Below are positions 46,769 through 55,324 of a stretch of DNA of 64,000 nt, in pieces. A program made the translations under genes and the position numbers. The notes under the pieces are model-generated. The model was given only the letters and a program-made list of their open reading frames with translations, was not told where the DNA came from and did not search any database. The stretch comes from Aestuariibaculum sediminum (GTDB lineage Bacteria; Bacteroidota; Bacteroidia; Flavobacteriales; Flavobacteriaceae). Position 1 is the first letter of the stretch, and each line of letters begins with the position of its first letter. The DNA lies in NCBI RefSeq assembly GCF_014596945.1, contig NZ_JACVXB010000001.1:618314-682313 (forward strand). The letters are read 5' to 3'.

Positions 46769-47788
46769 TTAGAGGGCAGATTTAAATTGCTCTAAAAAAC
46801 GCACATCGTTTTCGCTTAATAAACGAATGTCGTTAATTTGATGCAATAACATGGCAATACGGTCGATTCCCACTCCAAAGGCAAATCCTGAATATTCTTT
46901 AGAATCGATTTTACAGTTTTCCAATACATTTGGATCTACCATACCACATCCGCCAATTTCCAACCAACCGGTGCCTTTTGTAATGCGGTAATCCGATTCG
47001 GTTTCTAAGCCCCAATACACATCAATTTCGGCACTAGGTTCGGTAAACGGGAAATACGACGGACGTAAACGAATTTTAGATTTTCCGAATAATTGCGTTG
47101 TAAAGTATTGTAAAGTTTGTTTCAAATCGGCAAAACTTACTTCTTTATCAATGTATAATCCTTCAATTTGATGAAAAAAACAGTGTGAACGTGCCGAAAT
47201 CGCTTCGTTTCTATACACACGACCTGGAGAAATAGTACGAATTGGTGGCTGATTTTTTTCCATATACCGCACCTGTACCGAACTGGTATGTGTTCGCAAT
47301 AAAACATCAGGATTGGTTTGAATAAAAAAGGTATCCTGCATATCCCGTGCAGGGTGGTATTCCGGTAAATTTAATGCTGTAAAATTGTGCCAGTCGTCTT
47401 CTATTTCCGGACCTTCACTCACATTAAAACCAATATTAGAAAAAATATCTATAATTTGATTTTTAACGATAGATATTGGATGGCGCGCACCTAAATTTAC
47501 AGGTTCTCCAGGACGAGATAAATCGCCGTAAACACCTTTAACTTCTTCCTTACTTTCTAATTCTTCTTTTAAAGTGTTTACTTTATCTTCGGCAGCCTTT
47601 TTTAGGGTATTAACGGCTTGTCCAAATTCTTTTTTTTGCTCGTTTGCTACATTTTTAAACTCTGCAAAATACTGATTTAACAATCCTTTTTTACCTAAAT
47701 ATTGAATTCTAAATGCTTCAACCTCTTCTTTGGTTTGTGCTGTAAACGCTTCGGCTTCGGCTATAAGTTCTTTTATCTTATCTATCAT
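46769..47788 (-). CDS. pheS: Phenylalanine--tRNA ligase alpha subunit
   Basis: 339-residue class II synthetase subunit. The N-terminal coiled coil (about 1-85) is followed by the catalytic domain with 'HPISIVKNQIIDIFSNIGF', motif 2-like 'RTISPGRVYRNEAISARSHCFFHQIEG', and 'RPSYFPFTEPSAEIDV', ending in motif 3 'FAFGVGIDRIAMLLHQI'. It charges tRNA-Phe together with PheT, which is not in this window. It has its own promoter and terminator. Confidence 0.96.
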   Translation of the reverse strand: MIDKIKELIAEAEAFTAQTKEEVEAFRIQYLGKKGLLNQYFAEFKNVANEQKKEFGQAVNTLKKAAEDKVNTLKEELESKEEVKGVYGDLSRPGEPVNLGARHPISIVKNQIIDIFSNIGFNVSEGPEIEDDWHNFTALNLPEYHPARDMQDTFFIQTNPDVLLRTHTSSVQVRYMEKNQPPIRTISPGRVYRNEAISARSHCFFHQIEGLYIDKEVSFADLKQTLQYFTTQLFGKSKIRLRPSYFPFTEPSAEIDVYWGLETESDYRITKGTGWLEIGGCGMVDPNVLENCKIDSKEYSGFAFGVGIDRIAMLLHQINDIRLLSENDVRFLEQFKSAL

Positions 47789-47807
47789 AACATCCTTAAA
47801 ATGATGG

Positions 47808-47815
47808 CAAATTTA
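47808..47815 (-). promoter_or_regulatory. Promoter -7 box for pheS
   Basis: Minus-strand TAAATTTG, 20-27 bp before the ATG. The predicted leader is short, leaving no room for a peptide attenuator. Confidence 0.55.
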
Positions 47816-48119
47816 ATGTTTTTTTACAATATCCGTTAGTGATTGAAGCATTTGTTGGAGCTCTTTTATTTGTTTAAAATAAAGAAAAAGTGACTGACTA
47901 AAGCACGACCTAATTCCTAAAATGTGTTTCAGGAGTAAGGAAACGCCCAAAATACAGTAATGTAAACACAACCATCAAAATAACACATAAAACGCTGATC
48001 TAGAGCTATTTTAATCTTAATGAGAAAGAAAAATATATACTACTTTTTCACTTCATTTTCATATTTCAATATGTTCTTGTAGTACTTTAGAGACATACAA
48101 ACCTCAAATACAGTTACTT
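47816..48119. other. Intergenic region between divergent pheS and the T9SS cargo gene
   Basis: About 300 bp of AT-rich sequence. I see no gene, strong hairpin or TAnnTTTG box for the plus-strand gene. Confidence 0.5.
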
Positions 48120-48962
48120 ATGAAGAAAATTACTCTACTACTTTTAGGCCTTATTTTAACCACAGGCGTGATTAATGCACAAGAATTATTAGCGCATTGG
48201 CCTATGAATGTTACGAATAGTGATGATGCCATAAGTGTTAATAGCAATATTACGGCAGCCAATATAGGTAAATCAGGGACCAGTGGTAGTTCAACGACCC
48301 TTACAACAAAAGGTTTTGCGAACTGGGCGACAAGTACCAGTATAGATCTAAATTATTATTTGGAGTTAAGTATTACACCGAATGCAGGGTATTCTGTTAC
48401 GGTTACTCAGTTGCATTTTACGCATAACAGACAAACTGTAATTAATCCAAACAGTGCTCCTAAAAAATACGAAATTAGAGCATCGGTAGATAATTTTAGC
48501 AATTTTACAACCTTAGCAACAGGAACCATACCAAATACAGCAACTGAAAATAATATTACAGGACTAAATGTACCGGTAAATGGTGGAGAAACTCTTAAAA
48601 TCAGATTATATGGGTATGAGGCTGAATTAGTTCCAGCCATTCAATCAACAAGGCATTGGGAATTTGCCAACAACAATTTTGGATTTAAACTTTACAGCGA
48701 TGTTCCGCCTACATTATCGACTAATAAGGTTGAAGCGTTTAACCCCGTAGTTTATTTTAAAAACGAAACTTTGTTTTTAAATGCTGGTAATAATATTTTA
48801 ACCAACGTTAGTTTTTACGACATGCTAGGACGCTTATTAACTGTTCGAAAACATATTAATGCTCCAGATTTATCCATTTCGAATTTGAATATAAATAACA
48901 AAATGATTCTTATTAAAATAGAAACCGAAAACGCTAGCGTAATAAAAAGAGTTATTTTTTAA
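48120..48962 (+). CDS. Secreted protein with a T9SS type C-like sorting tail
   Basis: 280 residues. A signal peptide ('TTGVINAQ', cleavage near residue 20) is followed by 'ELLAHWPMN' and a beta-rich domain (about 25-195) with 'YYLELSITPNAGYSVTVTQLHFTHNR', reminiscent of choice-of-anchor or lectin-like folds. The last 80 residues ('VYFKNETLFLNA', 'VSFYDMLGRLL', 'MILIKIETEN') resemble the type C sorting signal of Flavobacteriia, so it should be exported by the T9SS to which PorZ belongs. No catalytic motif was seen. Confidence 0.8.
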   Translation: MKKITLLLLGLILTTGVINAQELLAHWPMNVTNSDDAISVNSNITAANIGKSGTSGSSTTLTTKGFANWATSTSIDLNYYLELSITPNAGYSVTVTQLHFTHNRQTVINPNSAPKKYEIRASVDNFSNFTTLATGTIPNTATENNITGLNVPVNGGETLKIRLYGYEAELVPAIQSTRHWEFANNNFGFKLYSDVPPTLSTNKVEAFNPVVYFKNETLFLNAGNNILTNVSFYDMLGRLLTVRKHINAPDLSISNLNINNKMILIKIETENASVIKRVIF

Positions 48963-48996
48963 AGACGAGTAAACATTGTCATGATTAAAAGTTAAG

Positions 48997-49017
48997 GCTG
49001 TTTGAAATTCAAACAGC
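48997..49017. terminator. Terminator between the T9SS cargo gene and the 49023 gene
   Basis: Perfect 10-bp stem (48997-49006 with 49008-49017) with a 1-nt centre, between convergent genes. Confidence 0.7.
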
Positions 49018-49022
49018 TTTAT

Positions 49023-49379
49023 TTATGATATGTACTCATTTTCCAAAAAATAATTAACAATAGCTTCTTTCATTAAAACACTTTGTTCGCCAGCTTTTAA
49101 ATGAGGTAATTCGGCTTTCACTTTGTAATGCGGCCATTTATCGTCGTCGAAATAATCGAATTCGTAATAACCATAAGGTTCTAATAATCGACAAATCGCG
49201 ATATGCATTAAATCCAACTTATGGTCCTTCTTAAATTTTAAGTGCGGCTGCCCTAGCTCCTGTACGCCAATTAAGTAAATTACAGCGTCTAAATCTAGCG
49301 TATCGCCATCAGCAAACTGATTAGACAGTTTAGTTACCACCAATTCCCATCGTTCTTTTAATTGTTCGTCTCTTGCCAT
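49023..49379 (-). CDS. Conserved hypothetical cytoplasmic protein
   Basis: 118 residues, acidic, without signal or membrane segment. It contains 'LDLDAVIYLIGVQELGQPH' and 'EFDYFDDDKWPHYKV', and is probably helical. It looks like a protein I have seen next to cvpA in Flavobacteriia, but it has no named family that I can recall. It diverges from cvpA with back-to-back promoter boxes. Confidence 0.7.
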   Translation of the reverse strand: MARDEQLKERWELVVTKLSNQFADGDTLDLDAVIYLIGVQELGQPHLKFKKDHKLDLMHIAICRLLEPYGYYEFDYFDDDKWPHYKVKAELPHLKAGEQSVLMKEAIVNYFLENEYIS

Positions 49380-49414
49380 TTTGAATGTGTTTTTTTGCCT
49401 TTGCTGCGAAGTCG

Positions 49415-49422
49415 CAAAGTTA
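49415..49422 (-). promoter_or_regulatory. Promoter -7 box for the 49023 gene
   Basis: Minus-strand TAACTTTG, 36-43 bp before the ATG at 49379. Confidence 0.5.
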
Positions 49423-49425
49423 ATT

Positions 49426-49433
49426 TATATTTG
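49426..49433 (+). promoter_or_regulatory. Promoter -7 box for cvpA
   Basis: TATATTTG, 19-26 bp before the ATG at 49452, only 3 bp from the opposite box. Confidence 0.55.
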
Positions 49434-49451
49434 TTAAAAATCTTATAGAAT

Positions 49452-49991
49452 ATGAGTGTAATAGACATTGTTTTACTGGCATTATTGCTGTTTGGACTAA
49501 TTAGAGGTTTTTCGAAAGGCTTATTTGTTGAAGTAGCTTCTTTAGTAGCCTTAATTGCTGGTGTTTACGGTGCTATTCACTTTAGTGACTACGCTGGAGC
49601 TTTTGTTGAAAATAATGTAGACTGGGACGAAAAATATGTAAATATTGTGGCCTTTGCAATAACCTTTATAGTTATTGTAATAGCGATCGCCATTGCCGGT
49701 AAAGCTCTAACGAAACTTGCTGATTTTGCTGCCCTTGGTATAATTAATAAAGTTCTTGGAGGGGTATTTGGCGCCTTAAAAATAGGACTTATTTTAAGTG
49801 TAATTCTTATTGTTTTTGACACGATGAATAACACACTTCCCTTTGCGGATGAAGAAGATCTGGAAGACTCTGTACTTTACCAGCCTGTTAAATCTCTAGC
49901 ACCCATGATATTCCCGAGTATTTTAAATAAGAAAAATATTCTTGACGAAAATCCAGACAAGGCATCTGAACTGGAAATAGAAACCACCTAA
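49452..49991 (+). CDS. cvpA: CvpA family membrane protein
   Basis: 179-residue inner-membrane protein with four hydrophobic segments (about 3-20, 24-46, 60-85, 98-122). 'IDIVLLALLLFGLIRGFSKGLFVE' at the N-terminus and 'NKVLGGVFGALKIGLILSV' are standard CvpA features. The family affects colicin V production and envelope homeostasis; the exact function is unsettled. It is convergent with the carbonic anhydrase gene, with only 2 bp between their stops. Confidence 0.88.
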   Translation: MSVIDIVLLALLLFGLIRGFSKGLFVEVASLVALIAGVYGAIHFSDYAGAFVENNVDWDEKYVNIVAFAITFIVIVIAIAIAGKALTKLADFAALGIINKVLGGVFGALKIGLILSVILIVFDTMNNTLPFADEEDLEDSVLYQPVKSLAPMIFPSILNKKNILDENPDKASELEIETT

Positions 49992-49993
49992 AT

Positions 49994-50620
49994 TTAATCT
50001 AAGTGGTAAATTTCTTTTATGGACTCTAATATGGATTCAAAATCTATTTTTAAATCAATTAATTCGCCAGTATGTATATCGAAAACCCAACCGTGCACTT
50101 TTAACCCACGGTCTCTCACAGCTTTTTGGATAGCTGCTGTTTTTATAAGGTTAACACACTGTTCCTGAACATTAAGCTCTACAAGTCTGTCATATTTCTT
50201 TTCTTCATTTTCAAAGGCACTTAATTCTTTTTTATGAAGACGATAAACATCTCGAATATTACGTAACCAGGGGTTTAAAATGCCTAAATCGGCAGGTTGC
50301 ATCGCGGCCTTTACTCCTCCGCATGCGTAATGCCCGCAAACTACAACATGATTCACTTGTAAATGTACTACCGCATATTCGACCACCGACATCACGTTTA
50401 AATCGGTTGCAGTAACCATATTGGCAATATTTCTATGCACAAAAGCATCGCCGGGGCCTAACCCCATAAGTTCTTCAGCTGTTACTCGACTGTCGGAACA
50501 GCCTATAAACAATAATTCTGGGTTTTGACCTTCACCTAAAGTCTTGAAGTAATTTGGATTGATTTCTAATTTACTTTCAATCCACTTTTTATTATTCTGA
50601 AAAACATTATCTAAATTCAT
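49994..50620 (-). CDS. Beta-class carbonic anhydrase
   Basis: 208-residue cytoplasmic enzyme interconverting CO2 and bicarbonate. Zinc ligands are Cys41, His97 and Cys100, with the Asp43-Arg45 dyad in 'GCSDSRV' and 'CGHYACGGVKAAM' around the second ligand pair. There is no signal peptide. It lies 37 bp after batE on the same strand and may be the last gene of the bat transcript. An alternative label is 'can'. Confidence 0.95.
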   Translation of the reverse strand: MNLDNVFQNNKKWIESKLEINPNYFKTLGEGQNPELLFIGCSDSRVTAEELMGLGPGDAFVHRNIANMVTATDLNVMSVVEYAVVHLQVNHVVVCGHYACGGVKAAMQPADLGILNPWLRNIRDVYRLHKKELSAFENEEKKYDRLVELNVQEQCVNLIKTAAIQKAVRDRGLKVHGWVFDIHTGELIDLKIDFESILESIKEIYHLD

Positions 50621-50657
50621 TTGTATAGAAAATTAAATAAAGATAACTGAAAATACT

Positions 50658-51407
50658 TTATAACGCCCTGATATCTTGTTTTAATACCCAACCCGATTTA
50701 CCATCGGCTAGTTTAATTTTTTTCCAATCTTCAACGGTATCTAAAATTTGAACTTTTGTACCTTCATGAAGCCTAAAAGCCTCTTCACTTCTATTATTCG
50801 GTTCATTTTTGACTTTACTTTCCTGAACAAACACTATAGCTGGCTTATCCTTTTTTACCAAAGTATATTTATGAAATGCTAACGACAAACTCAAACAAAC
50901 TAAACCTAATGCTACAAAACTTCCTATAAAAGCAAGACGCTTTCTTACGGTAGAATAGGCAAAATAATAAACTAAAAACAAAATCACGAAACAGAATACG
51001 AATGCAATTGCCAATTTTGCCCAACCATCATAACTCATGGTATTTGTAATTCGTTTTACCAATCTAGATACAGCGCCTTCAGGTAGAACCTCGATAGCAT
51101 CAATGGTCATATTTTTTGCGAATTCCAAATTATTTTGAATTTCAGTATCATTAGGTGCTAATTGCAAAGCTTTCTCGTAATAATAAATACTAGGCGCTAT
51201 ATTATTTAGTTTATAATTGGCATTTCCTAGGTTGAAATACAACTCAGCCGACTCATTTTTTGTCGCTAAAATAGCCTCATACTTGTCGATAGCTTCGGCA
51301 TATTTCCCATCATTATATAAAGTATTCGCTTGCTCGAAAAGTGCCTGATTTTGTGCAAACACACCAAAACTCAATAAAAACAATAGGGTATATAAATAAA
51401 TTTTCAT
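50658..51407 (-). CDS. batE: BatE: TPR and SH3 domain membrane protein
   Basis: 249 residues. The signal peptide ends near residue 19 ('GVFAQ'). TPR repeats (about 22-98) are followed by two membrane segments (about 130-151 and 157-178) and a bacterial SH3-like domain (about 185-249, 'LHEGTKVQILDTVEDWKKIKLADGKSGWV'). This order is the BatE architecture of the Bacteroides aerotolerance operon. TPR and SH3 parts face the periplasm. It lies 3 bp after batD. Confidence 0.9.
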   Translation of the reverse strand: MKIYLYTLLFLLSFGVFAQNQALFEQANTLYNDGKYAEAIDKYEAILATKNESAELYFNLGNANYKLNNIAPSIYYYEKALQLAPNDTEIQNNLEFAKNMTIDAIEVLPEGAVSRLVKRITNTMSYDGWAKLAIAFVFCFVILFLVYYFAYSTVRKRLAFIGSFVALGLVCLSLSLAFHKYTLVKKDKPAIVFVQESKVKNEPNNRSEEAFRLHEGTKVQILDTVEDWKKIKLADGKSGWVLKQDIRAL

Positions 51408-51410
51408 TTT

Positions 51411-53186
51411 TTATCGTGCTTGTTTATCAATTAACGAAATAGTTTTTGCAGCCTTATCGTAATCTTCTTGCATTGTTACAATATCCATTGGTGTGTAACG
51501 CGCTAACTCACAACTTTGTAAAATGCTATTAAAATCCTTAACTACATCCTGCTCCACCTGTTTTTCAATAAGTAAATCGGTAATGTTTTCTTTACTTAAT
51601 TCGCTGGTTTCTATACGAAGTTTTGCTTTTAAGTAGTTATGTAATGCTTTCTCTAAAGCAATATAAAAGGCTTCTTTTTTACCTAACGACTTTTTTGCGT
51701 GACTTAAATATTTTCTGGCTAATTTATCGGCTTTACGAATTTTATTTCCATATACATCGGCATCGCGCACAGCCTTTTGTTTCCTGATAACAATAGCTAT
51801 TGGAATAGCCAAAAATGGAAGTAATAACATACTCCAAAACAAATTAGTTTTGAAAAAAGGTGAGCGCTTAGTACTAACAAATTCGGTATCGGTTTTAATA
51901 AAATTAAACTGATCGTTATTTAGTGTAACAACCTGTTTAGTACTTCCTGGTACATTTGTATTTTCTGCCGTTGCATTGCTCATAGGGCCTTCGAGCACGT
52001 CGATAACAATCTCTTCAGAAGACAAACGCTTGTAGCTATTTGTTTTTAAATCGAAATATGAAAAAGACACACTTGGTATCGGGTATTTACCTTTAAATTG
52101 CGGCACTACTGTATAACTATCTGAAATACTCCCTTGCATTCCCGATAAATTTGTTCTCACATTTTCGGTATGCTCTGGTTCATATACTTCAAGTGAACTA
52201 GGTAAAGATACTTTTGGTAATTTAAATAATTTTAAGTTTCCATTACCTTTAACTGCAACTTTAAGCTGAAGCGACTCGGTCGCGTCAAGCTCGGTTTTAC
52301 TAGTGGTTACATCGAAACTAAAATCGCCAACAGCACCTGTAAAATCTGATGGTTTTCCGGCTTCTGGAAGTGCTTTTACATTAATGGTTCTATTGCCCGC
52401 AGAAACTGTACGGTTTGTACGCGTCATTAATACACCACCAAAAATATCCCGACGGTTAGATGGCACTCGTAATGCAATATTTAAGGTTAATGGCTCGATG
52501 GTTAGTTCGCCGGTTTTTTGCGGGTACAATACTGTTTTACGTAAAACTAAAAAGCGATAATTTTCGCCCTTATAGGTTCCATTTTGAACTTTTTGCCCTT
52601 GGGTATCGATATTCTGACTCCAAAAATCATTAAATCTTGGCGTATCAATTTCATTCCAATTATCGACTGCCACTGTTGGTGATACATATAACTTATAAAC
52701 CACTGAAATGGCTTCATTTAAATATGGATCGGACTTTGAAACTTCGGCAACCAAATGCACGCTTTCTGATGCAATATAATTTGGATCGTTCGGGTCTTTT
52801 GGTATATCGACCGCTGCTGTGACTTCAATTTTAATAGGAACTGTTTTGAAAATTTTCCCATCTATGGTTATTTCCGCCTGATTAATGGTGAAAGTACCTC
52901 GTTTTTTTGGTGCTAAAAAATAGCTGTAAATTTTTTCGTAAGAACGCACACCATTAATCCATTTGTTACTTACCGACTGGTTTGGCCCTCCTACAATGGT
53001 AAAATTAGAAAAATCAGGTGGGTTAAAATTATCACCGTCCTGATTCATTACAAAATCTATTCTTAAGCGTTCATTAACACCTAAGGTTTGCTTACTTACT
53101 TTGGCCTCAAACTTAACTTGTGCCGATACTACAGTTGCAGTAAGAAATAATATGAAAAATAATGTTATTTGTTTATATAATGTCAT
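51411..53186 (-). CDS. batD: BatD: periplasmic multi-domain membrane protein
   Basis: 591 residues. The signal peptide ends at 'TVVSAQ'. The large periplasmic part (about 23-440) consists of immunoglobulin-like domains ('FEAKVSKQTLGVNERLRIDFVMNQDGDNFNPPDF' start, 'VVGGPNQSVSNKWINGV'), followed by one membrane segment (about 450-470) and a basic cytoplasmic helical tail ('ALEKALHNYLKAKLRIETSELSKENI'). It is the BatD member of the operon, which supports oxidative-stress survival in Bacteroides and Leptospira. Confidence 0.92.
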   Translation of the reverse strand: MTLYKQITLFFILFLTATVVSAQVKFEAKVSKQTLGVNERLRIDFVMNQDGDNFNPPDFSNFTIVGGPNQSVSNKWINGVRSYEKIYSYFLAPKKRGTFTINQAEITIDGKIFKTVPIKIEVTAAVDIPKDPNDPNYIASESVHLVAEVSKSDPYLNEAISVVYKLYVSPTVAVDNWNEIDTPRFNDFWSQNIDTQGQKVQNGTYKGENYRFLVLRKTVLYPQKTGELTIEPLTLNIALRVPSNRRDIFGGVLMTRTNRTVSAGNRTINVKALPEAGKPSDFTGAVGDFSFDVTTSKTELDATESLQLKVAVKGNGNLKLFKLPKVSLPSSLEVYEPEHTENVRTNLSGMQGSISDSYTVVPQFKGKYPIPSVSFSYFDLKTNSYKRLSSEEIVIDVLEGPMSNATAENTNVPGSTKQVVTLNNDQFNFIKTDTEFVSTKRSPFFKTNLFWSMLLLPFLAIPIAIVIRKQKAVRDADVYGNKIRKADKLARKYLSHAKKSLGKKEAFYIALEKALHNYLKAKLRIETSELSKENITDLLIEKQVEQDVVKDFNSILQSCELARYTPMDIVTMQEDYDKAAKTISLIDKQAR

Positions 53187-53247
53187 AATAATTCACGATT
53201 CTAGATTTACGACTTAAAATCCATACATTCTAAATTCGTAATTGATT
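53187..53247. repeat. Degenerate short-period intergenic repeat, batC-batD gap
   Basis: The gap holds imperfect copies of words such as 'attcacgatt', 'gatttacgac' and 'aaattcgtaatt'. Similar spacers occur in many Bacteroidota. Two related but different spacers lie at 57936-57998 and 58871-58944 in the same operon. Confidence 0.5.
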
Positions 53248-54114
53248 TTACCAGTCTTTTTCAGTTTTCACTTTTACACCTTTAACTTTTTCAGCATTCA
53301 TTTTTTCCTGAACTTTTTGCTCCTGGTTATTCATGGCTTCCAGCAAGTTTTTTATTTGCTGAGGCGACATCTGTCCCTTTCTAGGTTGTTGGGGTTGTTG
53401 CTCCTTTTCCCCTTCACCTTTATCTTCATTCTCTTCCTTAGGCTTTCCTTGTTCGTCTTTTTTATCGTCGCCGTCCTTTTTGTCCTGGTCGCCTTGGTCA
53501 TTTTTATCTTTATTCTCGTCTTCTTTATTGTCGCCCTGATCTTTATTATCCTGGTTTTCTTTATTCTCTTTATCTTTTTGCTGATCCTGATTATCTTTAT
53601 TTTCCTGATCATTATCGTTCTGATCCTGCTGATCTTCATCTTTTTGTTTTTCAGCACATACTTTCGCTAACCCCAGATTATAACGTGTTTCTTCATCGGT
53701 AGGATCATTTCTAAGGGCACTTTTATAGGCTTCAACGGCTTCTTTACACTTTTTATTTTCCATTAAAACATTACCAATATTATGAAATGCTTTATGTTTT
53801 TCTGACTTGTCTGTAGCCGATTTAGCCGCTTGTTGCAAACGGTATAATGCCTCTTCAAAATTTCCTTTCTTAATATACGAGCTGCCTAAGTTATAAACAC
53901 CTGCCACGATTTCTGGTTGCTCTGACAAAGCTTTTCTATAAGCCATTTCGGCTGAAACAAAATCATCATCCTGCATCAAACTATTTGCTTCATAAACATA
54001 GCTATTCGCTTTTTTTTGTGCTAATAATGCTTGTTTTTGAGTTTCATCATCCTGCGCGTGCGCTAAGGATGTAAAAACTCCTAAAATAATTAATACAACA
54101 GTCTTCATGTTCAT
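53248..54114 (-). CDS. batC: BatC: TPR protein with a charged low-complexity region
   Basis: 288 residues. The signal peptide ends at 'LAHAQ' (residue 21); a second start two codons later is possible. TPR repeats fill about 35-152 ('VYNLGSSYIKKGNFEEALYRLQQA', 'HNIGNVLMENKKCKEAVEAYKSAL', 'TRYNLGLA'). Residues about 158-238 are almost only Asp, Glu, Lys, Gln and Asn. A short helical tail ('MSPQQIKNLLEAMNNQEQKV') follows, as in other BatC proteins, where it probably binds another Bat component. The whole mature protein is periplasmic. Confidence 0.9.
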   Translation of the reverse strand: MNMKTVVLIILGVFTSLAHAQDDETQKQALLAQKKANSYVYEANSLMQDDDFVSAEMAYRKALSEQPEIVAGVYNLGSSYIKKGNFEEALYRLQQAAKSATDKSEKHKAFHNIGNVLMENKKCKEAVEAYKSALRNDPTDEETRYNLGLAKVCAEKQKDEDQQDQNDNDQENKDNQDQQKDKENKENQDNKDQGDNKEDENKDKNDQGDQDKKDGDDKKDEQGKPKEENEDKGEGEKEQQPQQPRKGQMSPQQIKNLLEAMNNQEQKVQEKMNAEKVKGVKVKTEKDW

Positions 54115-54243
54115 CTCTTAATATCTATCTGTTTTCTATTACCTGGCTTACTTTTTTAGTAATTTCTAAGATATGAAACCCTTAGTTTTTGTTCGTTAAA
54201 AATTATATAAAATATTAACTAACCTTTTACAGAATGCTAAGCA

Positions 54244-55281
54244 TTAAAGGTTTTCGTTAAATAAATTTAATTTCTTTAACCAAGCTGTTTTACGATCTAA
54301 TAAGAAAATATCGAGCAACAAAAAGAAAATTGCAAAACCTAAAAACCATTGAAACTGGTCTTTGAAATCGGCAAATTGCTTGGTTTCAAACTCCTTTTTA
54401 TCCATATTATTCAAAATATCTCCAATACTTTCCACGACTTCGTTGGTACTTCTACCGTTTATATAGATTCCATTAGCCTCGCTGGCAATTGTCTGTAAAG
54501 TTTCTTCGTTTAACTTAGTAATTACTGTTTCGCCTTCGGAGTCCTTTTTATAACTTATCGAACCTCCAACACCTTTTATTGGTATTGGGCCGCCCTTTAC
54601 ATCGCCCACACCAACTGTAAAAATACGAATACCTTGTTCATTAGCCTGTTCAGCTACGGCTGCAGCTTGTTCACTGTGGTCTTCTCCATCGGAAATTATA
54701 ATTAGTACCCTGTTGGTTTGCTCTTCGTCATCAAAATAGGTTGTGGCTAACTTAATAGCTTCGTTAATTGCTGTACCCTGCGACGATAACATATCGGTAT
54801 TCATCCCTTGTAAGAACATTTTAGCCGAGGCATAATCGGTTGTTATCGGCAATTGTGGAAACGCTTTTCCTGCGTAAGCTATAATACCTACCCTATCGCT
54901 AGCCAAATTATTAATAATCTGGGTTACCAACTGTTTCGCTTTTTCTAAACGATTTGGTGCAATATCTTCAGCTAGCATACTTTTAGAAACATCAACTGCA
55001 AAAACAATATCAACACCTTCTCGCTTTACGGTTTCCAGCTTAGAACCAATTTTTGGATTTACTAATGCTACGGCCAAACTAGCAAAAGCCAAACAAAGAA
55101 CAATTGTTTTTAAGCTTGATTTAAAAAGCGAAATATTCGGACTTAATCGCTTGAGTAATTCTTTATCGGCAAATTTTCGTTGCGTCCTGTGTTTCCATAG
55201 TTGAAGCACCAAAAAGAACAGGATTATTACAGGAATAATTCCTAATACCCAAAACCATATTTTTTCTTCTAATTGATACAT
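54244..55281 (-). CDS. batB: BatB: von Willebrand factor A domain membrane protein
   Basis: 345 residues. Two N-terminal membrane segments (about 9-27 and 58-76) come before a VWA domain (about 88-290) with the MIDAS motif Asp-x-Ser-x-Ser in 'FAVDVSKSML', Thr in 'TDYASAKMFL' and Asp in 'IISDGEDHSEQ'. A third membrane segment (about 313-330) is at the end. It is paired with BatA, with which it is thought to form a complex. The gap to batC is 129 bp, the largest within the bat block, and shows no terminator. Confidence 0.92.
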   Translation of the reverse strand: MYQLEEKIWFWVLGIIPVIILFFLVLQLWKHRTQRKFADKELLKRLSPNISLFKSSLKTIVLCLAFASLAVALVNPKIGSKLETVKREGVDIVFAVDVSKSMLAEDIAPNRLEKAKQLVTQIINNLASDRVGIIAYAGKAFPQLPITTDYASAKMFLQGMNTDMLSSQGTAINEAIKLATTYFDDEEQTNRVLIIISDGEDHSEQAAAVAEQANEQGIRIFTVGVGDVKGGPIPIKGVGGSISYKKDSEGETVITKLNEETLQTIASEANGIYINGRSTNEVVESIGDILNNMDKKEFETKQFADFKDQFQWFLGFAIFFLLLDIFLLDRKTAWLKKLNLFNENL

Positions 55282-55324
55282 TTACGCTTATGTTTTTTTT
55301 ATGAATTTGTTTAGTTCTAAACTA

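Noticed and set aside
30011-48028. A 14-base word (aatcttaatgagaa) shared by two intergenic regions
   Set aside because: A match of this length is expected by chance in an AT-rich window of this size.
53242-53670. Plus-strand frame encoding a very hydrophobic 142-residue protein
   Set aside because: It is the antisense of the Asp/Glu/Lys-rich part of batC. GAx and AAx codons read backwards give Leu, Ile, Phe and Val, so the hydrophobicity is an artefact.
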